From contig NZ_CP042331.1 in assembly GCF_008253865.1 (NCBI RefSeq), forward strand, positions 4,863,501 through 4,927,500: 64,000 nt of DNA, written 5' to 3'. The notes under the pieces are model-generated. The model made no database searches, was not told the origin of the DNA, and worked only from the letters and a program-made list of their open reading frames with translations. Positions 59,301 through 64,000 of this stretch are shown here, in pieces (position 1 is the stretch's first letter; each line of letters begins with the position of its first letter). The translations under genes were made by a program, and so were the position numbers. Origin of the DNA: Bosea sp. F3-2. Lineage in GTDB: Bacteria; Pseudomonadota; Alphaproteobacteria; Rhizobiales; Beijerinckiaceae.

Positions 59301-59363
59301 ACGCAGAGACGTGAACCAATCGTCTGAACGAGCCGCTTGACCTCCGACGAGGGGGAACTTCGG

Positions 59364-61613
59364 ATGCATGAACAGAACGTGGTCCCAAGGCAGCCCGAGA
59401 TTGCGGCACCGCATGAGCGACCCGCCGGTCAGGTCCTCGATGCGCATCCGTCGCTCGTCGAGCGCCCGCTTCGCACCTTGAAATCCGGAGACGCCTTCGC
59501 GGTGCTCGACAGCTACGGCGACATCGGGATTACCCCGAACACGTCCGAGGGGCTATTCTGCAACGACACCAGGCATCTTTCGCGGCTGCAATTGTTCTTC
59601 GAGGACAAGCGTCCGCTGATCCTTGGCTCCGTGATTCAGGACGACAATACCGCCCTGACGGTGGACCTCGCCAATCCGGAAATCGCCCGGAGCGACGGTT
59701 CAACCGCTATTCCTCGCGACGCGATCGCGATCGAGCGGACGAAATTTCTCTGGAACGCGGTTTGTTACGAGCGGATCGGGTTGCGCAATTTCGATCGCGT
59801 TTCGCACGAGTTCTCATTGTCATTGGCCTTTGGCGCGGATTTTTGCGACCTTTTCGAAGTCCGCGGGATGAAGCGCGCCCGACGCGGCGAGACGGAGGCG
59901 CAGATCGGCTCGGGGGCCGCGCGTTACGCCTATCACGGTCTTGACGACAGGATCAGACGAACGGTGCTGCGCTTCAAACCCGAACCGTACCACTTAAGTA
60001 ACGAGCTGGCCTCGTTCCGATTCCGCCTCGACCCCGGGGAACGAACCTCGCTCCTCGTTACCGTCGCCTGTGACCTGATCGATGCCTCCAAATGTGAGGT
60101 GCCGCCAGACACGAGCGCGCCCGGCGTCCCGCCCCAGGATTTTGCCAAGGCCTATCAGGATGCCCGCCGGGACCTTCGCGCGCTGACGGCCAACATCGCC
60201 AAGGTGGGATCGTCGACTGCCCTGTTCACGGATTTGATCAGCCGATCGACCTCCGACCTGTACACACTCATGACCCGCGGGGTCGATGGGCTGTACCCCT
60301 ATGCCGGCATTCCCTGGTTCTCGACTATGTTCGGACGTGATGGGATCATCACGGCGATGATGCTGCTGTGGGCCGATCCAGCGGTGGCGCGCGGTGTCCT
60401 GCTGCAATTGGCGCGGGCGCAGGCCGTGATCAGCGATCCCGTTGCCGATGCGCAGCCCGGCAAGATCCTGCACGAACGACGAAGCGGGGAGATGGCCAAT
60501 CTCGGCGAAGTTCCGTTTGGGTTCTACTACGGTTCGGTGGATGCCACTCCGCTGTTCGTTATGCTGGCGGGGCAGTATTTCGACCGTACCGGTGACCTCG
60601 CCACGATCGAGCAACTCTGGGAGAACATCGAGGCTGCCCTCCTGTGGTGCGAGACATTCGGGGATCGCGACGGAGACGGCTTCGTCGAATATTTCCGCGA
60701 GACGGAAAACGGGCTCGCCAACCAGGGCTGGAAGGATAGCCACGATTCGATTTCCCATGCGGATGGGTCTCTGGCGCGCGGCCCGATCGCTCTCGTCGAG
60801 GTGCAGGCCTATGCCTATGCCGCCAAGCGAGCCGGGGCGACGATGGCCGGCGCCTTGGGGCGGATGACACGCGCCGACCAGCTCGCACAGCAAGCATCGA
60901 TCTTGCGGGAGCGTTTTGACCGGGCCTTCTGGTGTGAGGAGATCGGCTCGTATGCGCTGGCTCTCGACGGCGACAAGCGCCCCTGCCGTGTTCGCTCTTC
61001 GAACGCCGGGCATGCCCTGTTCGGAGGCATTGCCTTCCCGGAACGCGCCGCCCGGGTCGCTCAGACCTTGATGAGTGAAGGCAGCTTCAGCGGCTGGGGC
61101 ATCCGGACATTGAATGTCGGAGAAACACGCTACAATCCGATGTCCTATCACAATGGCTCGGTGTGGCCGCACGACAATGCATTGATCGCCATGGGCTTTG
61201 GCGCCTATGGATTCAAGCTCGAGGCGGCACGGTTGTTCGAAGCCATCTTCAATGTGGCAACCCATCAGGAACAACAGCGCCTGCCGGAGCTGTTCTGTGG
61301 CTTTTTGAGGAAGGCTCGACGCGGGCCGACCGCCTATCCCGTGGCCTGTTCGCCTCAGGCTTGGGCCGCCGCGGCTCCCTTTGCGATGCTGGCCGCTTGC
61401 CTCGGGCTGCAACTTCCGGCAGTGGCAAATGAGATCAAACTGATCGATCCGGTTCTGCCATCATTCATCGATGACGTAATCATTCGCGGGCTGACGCTGG
61501 GTGCTTCGCAATTCGATCTGCGTGTCCATCGCCACCAGAGCGACGTCACGATCAACGTCTTGAAGCGTTGGAACGACAGCAACGCGCAGGTCACCATGAT
61601 CAAAACAAAATAA
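59364..61613 (+). CDS. Amylo-alpha-1,6-glucosidase family protein
   Basis: 749-residue glycogen-debranching-like glycoside hydrolase. The N-terminal beta domain (LKSGDAFAVLDSYGDIGITP, GLFCNDTRHLSRLQLFFEDK) is followed by an (alpha/alpha)6 barrel with YPYAGIPWFSTMFGRDGIIT, GFYYGSVDATPLFVML, GLANQGWKDSHDSISHADGS and YNPMSYHNGSVWPHDNALIA. The acidic residues of GWKDS and FGRDG are the likely catalytic ones. The ATG at 59364 (GAGGGGGAA upstream) is preferred to a TTG nine codons earlier. It probably shares a message with the glycosyltransferase. Confidence 0.93.
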   Translation: MHEQNVVPRQPEIAAPHERPAGQVLDAHPSLVERPLRTLKSGDAFAVLDSYGDIGITPNTSEGLFCNDTRHLSRLQLFFEDKRPLILGSVIQDDNTALTVDLANPEIARSDGSTAIPRDAIAIERTKFLWNAVCYERIGLRNFDRVSHEFSLSLAFGADFCDLFEVRGMKRARRGETEAQIGSGAARYAYHGLDDRIRRTVLRFKPEPYHLSNELASFRFRLDPGERTSLLVTVACDLIDASKCEVPPDTSAPGVPPQDFAKAYQDARRDLRALTANIAKVGSSTALFTDLISRSTSDLYTLMTRGVDGLYPYAGIPWFSTMFGRDGIITAMMLLWADPAVARGVLLQLARAQAVISDPVADAQPGKILHERRSGEMANLGEVPFGFYYGSVDATPLFVMLAGQYFDRTGDLATIEQLWENIEAALLWCETFGDRDGDGFVEYFRETENGLANQGWKDSHDSISHADGSLARGPIALVEVQAYAYAAKRAGATMAGALGRMTRADQLAQQASILRERFDRAFWCEEIGSYALALDGDKRPCRVRSSNAGHALFGGIAFPERAARVAQTLMSEGSFSGWGIRTLNVGETRYNPMSYHNGSVWPHDNALIAMGFGAYGFKLEAARLFEAIFNVATHQEQQRLPELFCGFLRKARRGPTAYPVACSPQAWAAAAPFAMLAACLGLQLPAVANEIKLIDPVLPSFIDDVIIRGLTLGASQFDLRVHRHQSDVTINVLKRWNDSNAQVTMIKTK

Positions 61614-61642
61614 GGTCTTGAGTTCAGCTTTCCGGGTAGCCG

Positions 61643-61908
61643 GAAGTTCGCGACATACCACGAGAACAGCATTGAACCTGCTAGCCAAGCGATGGCAGCA
61701 AAGAGTGCGCCCGGACTGACCCATTTCCATTGGGCATCATCCCGGCTTGGGCCCAGACGATATAAAATGGTCAGGGCAATTATCAGCACGGCGAAAAGCG
61801 CCGGCCAGCGGCCAATCGATATGAGCCACTCGCTCGCGGCACCGAGATAGACGAAATCCAGGATGACCGGGATCGCTGCCACGGCGCCCAAGGCGATCAA
61901 CAGAAAGG
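61643..61908 (-). pseudogene. Internal fragment of a BrkB/YihY-family membrane protein
   Basis: Leftward, about 88 codons: FLLIALGAVAAIPVILDFVY, EWLISIGRWPALFAVLIIAL, TILYRLGPSRDDAQWKWVSP and GALFAAIAWLAGSMLFSWYV-ANF, the middle of a BrkB/YihY protein. Homology stops at 61643, just after the debranching-enzyme stop, so the family's conserved end is missing. The first 150 or so residues are missing too, cut off at the SGNH hydrolase stop. Both edges coincide with neighbouring gene ends. It is a remnant, not a working gene. Confidence 0.85.
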
Positions 61909-61909
61909 C

Positions 61910-63085
61910 CTATGCCGTCGCGGCCGGCAAGGTCTCGGCAAGTCCGTCCAATGTCGAGAGCTGCGGCGTGCTGGGCCTCTCAATGGCGCAGGTCTTGAGG
62001 TTTCCGGTGAAGAGAATGCCTGCAATCGGGAGGGCTGGCTCCACCGGAAAGGTTTCGTGCCGAACGCTGTCTTTAGGTACATGCAGCTTGTGCTCGCCGG
62101 CGGCGATCCCTCCGGAGAGTGTCAGCGCGCGCGTCTGCTGCATGTCGAGAAGCGTCGGGCCATAGAGGAACTCGAAGCTCAGCATCGAGACCAGGAACTT
62201 GTAGGTGCCGTCGCGCACACCGCCCTTGAGCAGCGCGGCGCGGTGCATCTGGTCGCCGGCCTGCAGATCAAGCGGCGGGGTGCGGGGCTCGCAGACATAG
62301 CTCAGAGCGAGCAGCATGCCCTTGTCGATGTCGAAACGGAGCTGGTCCCGCCCGAGATCGACGGCTGCCACCGAGAAGCGGCGGTTGGCATATTCGACGG
62401 CGGGCCGCCCGAGCCGCTTGGCCAGCCAGGCGCCATCGAGCGCGCGGGCGTTGGCGAAATGCTCGGGATCGATCGCGGGCGGCAGCGCGGCGGGACGTGG
62501 AGGCGCGGCGAGGGCCGGCTCCAGCTCATCGGCGATCAGGTTGGCGACGACGGTCGTCGCCACCGGCCGGGCGTAATGGCCCTGATCGGAGTAGAAGCTC
62601 GGATGGCCGACGACCTCGCGCCCGAGGCGCTGCATGAGCAGTTGCGAGACATCGATGCAGATCGTCCCGTACCAGCGCGAGATATAGGCGATCCCCGCGT
62701 CGATCGCGGGCACGGATGTCAGGAACGAGCCGTTGCGGGCGCCGAAGACGAGGGTGGCGATCCTGAGCTTGGGGTTGCGCTCGCGCGCGAAGCGGATGAT
62801 GCCCTCGTAGAAGCGGGCCCAGTGCCGGAACGGGCGTCGCTCGTCGCCATAGACGAAGGCGTCGTTGAGCGCATATTCGATCAGCAGCAGGTCGCAATCG
62901 GCGAGCTCCTGCTCATGCAGCTTGAGCTGGTGGAGGCCGAAGGCGCTGGTCGTGCCGCCGACCGCGAGGTCCGCGACGATGTCGAGCGCAACGCCGCGCC
63001 GCGCCATGACCGACAAGAGCGAGGAGAGGTAGCCGGGCTGCATGACGGTGTTGGAACCGCCGATGATCAGGGTTTTCAACGTCAC
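61910..63085 (-). CDS. SGNH/GDSL-like hydrolase, probably exopolysaccharide-related
   Basis: 391 residues. The N-terminal half has an SGNH-like fold: block I GGSNTV, VADLAVGGTTSAFGLHQL, LLLIEYALNDAFVYG (block III Asn) and FYSDQGHYARPV with a D-x-x-H that fits the catalytic pair. The C-terminal 200 residues are beta-rich and without a named domain. No signal peptide. The GTG start overlaps the upstream glycosidase-like stop by four bases (GTGA). Function is inferred only from coupling with a glycosidase-like gene. Confidence 0.75.
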   Translation of the reverse strand: MTLKTLIIGGSNTVMQPGYLSSLLSVMARRGVALDIVADLAVGGTTSAFGLHQLKLHEQELADCDLLLIEYALNDAFVYGDERRPFRHWARFYEGIIRFARERNPKLRIATLVFGARNGSFLTSVPAIDAGIAYISRWYGTICIDVSQLLMQRLGREVVGHPSFYSDQGHYARPVATTVVANLIADELEPALAAPPRPAALPPAIDPEHFANARALDGAWLAKRLGRPAVEYANRRFSVAAVDLGRDQLRFDIDKGMLLALSYVCEPRTPPLDLQAGDQMHRAALLKGGVRDGTYKFLVSMLSFEFLYGPTLLDMQQTRALTLSGGIAAGEHKLHVPKDSVRHETFPVEPALPIAGILFTGNLKTCAIERPSTPQLSTLDGLAETLPAATA

Positions 63086-64000
63086 GGCGTCACCGCGGCC
63101 CGGCCGGCAGGAGAGAGGCCGCCGCAGCGCCAGATGCCATAGGTCGTCGCGTCCCAGTCGAAATAGAAGGCGGCGGCGATCCGGCCGGCGTGCATGAGGC
63201 CCGCGAAGCGTTCGCGGGTCGCCTTGACCAGTCGCTCGCGGCGGCTGTCGTCGGCCGGGCAGGTCTTCGCGGTGTTGGCGAAGCCCCATTCGGTGACCCA
63301 GCAGGGTTTGCCCTCCGCCGGGCGCGAGCGGCAGATCGAAAGGGCCTGCTCGATATGCTGCTCGCGGGCAGCCGGCGAGCGGTCGCCGCCGGGATAGATA
63401 TGGATGCCATAGCCATCGGCCGCCTGATCCAGCCCATGCTCGCGCATGAGCGCGGTGAAGCTCGCCGGGTCGATGCTGTCGATGCCGCGTCGGTCGGCAT
63501 GCTCCGGCGGGATGTCCGAGAGCCCGGCCGAGACGACCTTGGCCCCGGCGCTGAGTTTCGTTTTCGCCAGCTCCGCGCGGGTGATCTTCAGCAGCTGGAC
63601 GTAATTCGCCGCGCCGCGTGCGACCGCATCCGGATCCGCCAGATCCTGGAGCGAGCGGGCCGTGCGGGTATTGGCTTCGGGTCTGATCTCCAGATCGCCG
63701 TTATAGGCGCCCCAATTGATCTCGTTGCCGGGTTCGACGGCGATGAGGGCGACGCCGAGCCGATCGATCCGTTGCAGGGCATCGCCTACGGCTGCCCGGT
63801 AGAGCTCTGGCGAGACGTCGGAGAGGCGATACATGTCCCAAATGCGGCCACGGCCGGAGCGCGGCTTCGTTCCCTGGGGATAGAGGGCGGGGTTGTTGAG
63901 CGAGATCTCGAGCAGGACGGCGAGGCCCTTCTGATGGGCAAGCCGGACGGCGTCGATGCTGGCATCCATCGGATTGGTCAGGGAGAGCCGCACCGAGCGG
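63082..64000 (-). CDS. Glycoside hydrolase (GH5/GH-A clan-like), 5' end outside window
   Basis: The visible 305 codons have the outline of a (beta/alpha)8 glycosidase: LAHQKGLAVLLEISLNNP, LIAVEPGNEINWGAYNG with the Asn-Glu of the acid/base, GYGIHIYPGGDRSP and CWVTEWGFANT with the likely nucleophile Glu. The frame is open to the right edge (codons before the GTG at 63993 read on), so the true start and any signal peptide lie outside. It is coupled to the SGNH gene. Confidence 0.8.
   Translation of the reverse strand, partial: RSVRLSLTNPMDASIDAVRLAHQKGLAVLLEISLNNPALYPQGTKPRSGRGRIWDMYRLSDVSPELYRAAVGDALQRIDRLGVALIAVEPGNEINWGAYNGDLEIRPEANTRTARSLQDLADPDAVARGAANYVQLLKITRAELAKTKLSAGAKVVSAGLSDIPPEHADRRGIDSIDPASFTALMREHGLDQAADGYGIHIYPGGDRSPAAREQHIEQALSICRSRPAEGKPCWVTEWGFANTAKTCPADDSRRERLVKATRERFAGLMHAGRIAAAFYFDWDATTYGIWRCGGLSPAGRAAVTP

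Overview
The window is a GC-rich chromosomal segment of an alphaproteobacterium. Lineage markers are GapR (DUF2312), a DUF1134/EipA protein, the non-zinc form of ribosomal protein L36, an aapJQM amino-acid transporter, a glycerate kinase-DUF1036-pyruvate kinase string and a DUF1127 protein. Together they point to Hyphomicrobiales (Rhizobiales). The many short intergenic palindromes and the gene set would fit a Bosea- or Methylobacterium-like soil organism, but the genus is an inference.

Layout. 1-13.5 kb: a truncated histidine kinase, an EipA-like envelope protein, a DUF374 acyltransferase, aapJQM without an adjacent aapP ATPase, a FixL/FixJ-style kinase-regulator pair next to a secreted GlcG/HbpS-like protein, a periplasmic ankyrin protein, a BacA-like ABC protein and an alpha/beta hydrolase. 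13.9-22.3 kb: a fructokinase cut off after about 58 codons, abutting a leftward group of a glutamic (eqolisin-like) peptidase, a PAP2/haloperoxidase-type protein with a (Gly-Asn-Thr)7 start and a class III cyclase. Then come a DUF1127 protein, a MITE-like element, a Crp-family regulator, a Cache-sensor cyclase and its periplasmic binding-protein neighbour. 22.5-30.3 kb: a FadR-type regulator divergent from an RraA-fold enzyme, gapR, gckA-DUF1036-pyk, a TPR protein, rpmJ, a lipoprotein, hisE and tRNA-Arg(ACG).

30.3-35.8 kb is a block of small genes after the tRNA: a decayed XRE regulator, cspA, rpsU, a DUF6481 protein and seven or more small proteins without clear names, ending at an O6-methylguanine-DNA methyltransferase. 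36-46 kb is a one-carbon catabolic operon, soxB-soxD-soxA-soxG-glyA-sdaA-purU. It turns sarcosine into glycine, serine and pyruvate and disposes of the methyl carbon through folate; a GlxA/AraC-type regulator lies divergently. 46-55 kb is one long leftward operon with two complete polyamine-type binding-protein/permease sets but a single ATPase, wrapped around a dipeptidase and a DUF5943 protein that accompany dimethylglycine catabolism in Pseudomonas. A LysR gene is divergent.

56-64 kb: a DUF892 ferritin-like protein, an MFS transporter, a glycosyltransferase and an amylo-alpha-1,6-glucosidase, a BrkB fragment, then an SGNH hydrolase and a glycoside hydrolase running off the right edge.

The best leads are the shared-ATPase double transporter operon, the cyclase-Crp-cyclase region, the cspA-terminator-rpsU arrangement, the GNT-repeat PAP2 protein beside a bacterial glutamic peptidase, the MITE-like element and the tRNA-adjacent block of small genes. 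I see no CRISPR array, no complete insertion sequence, no toxin-antitoxin pair I can name and no recognisable prophage.
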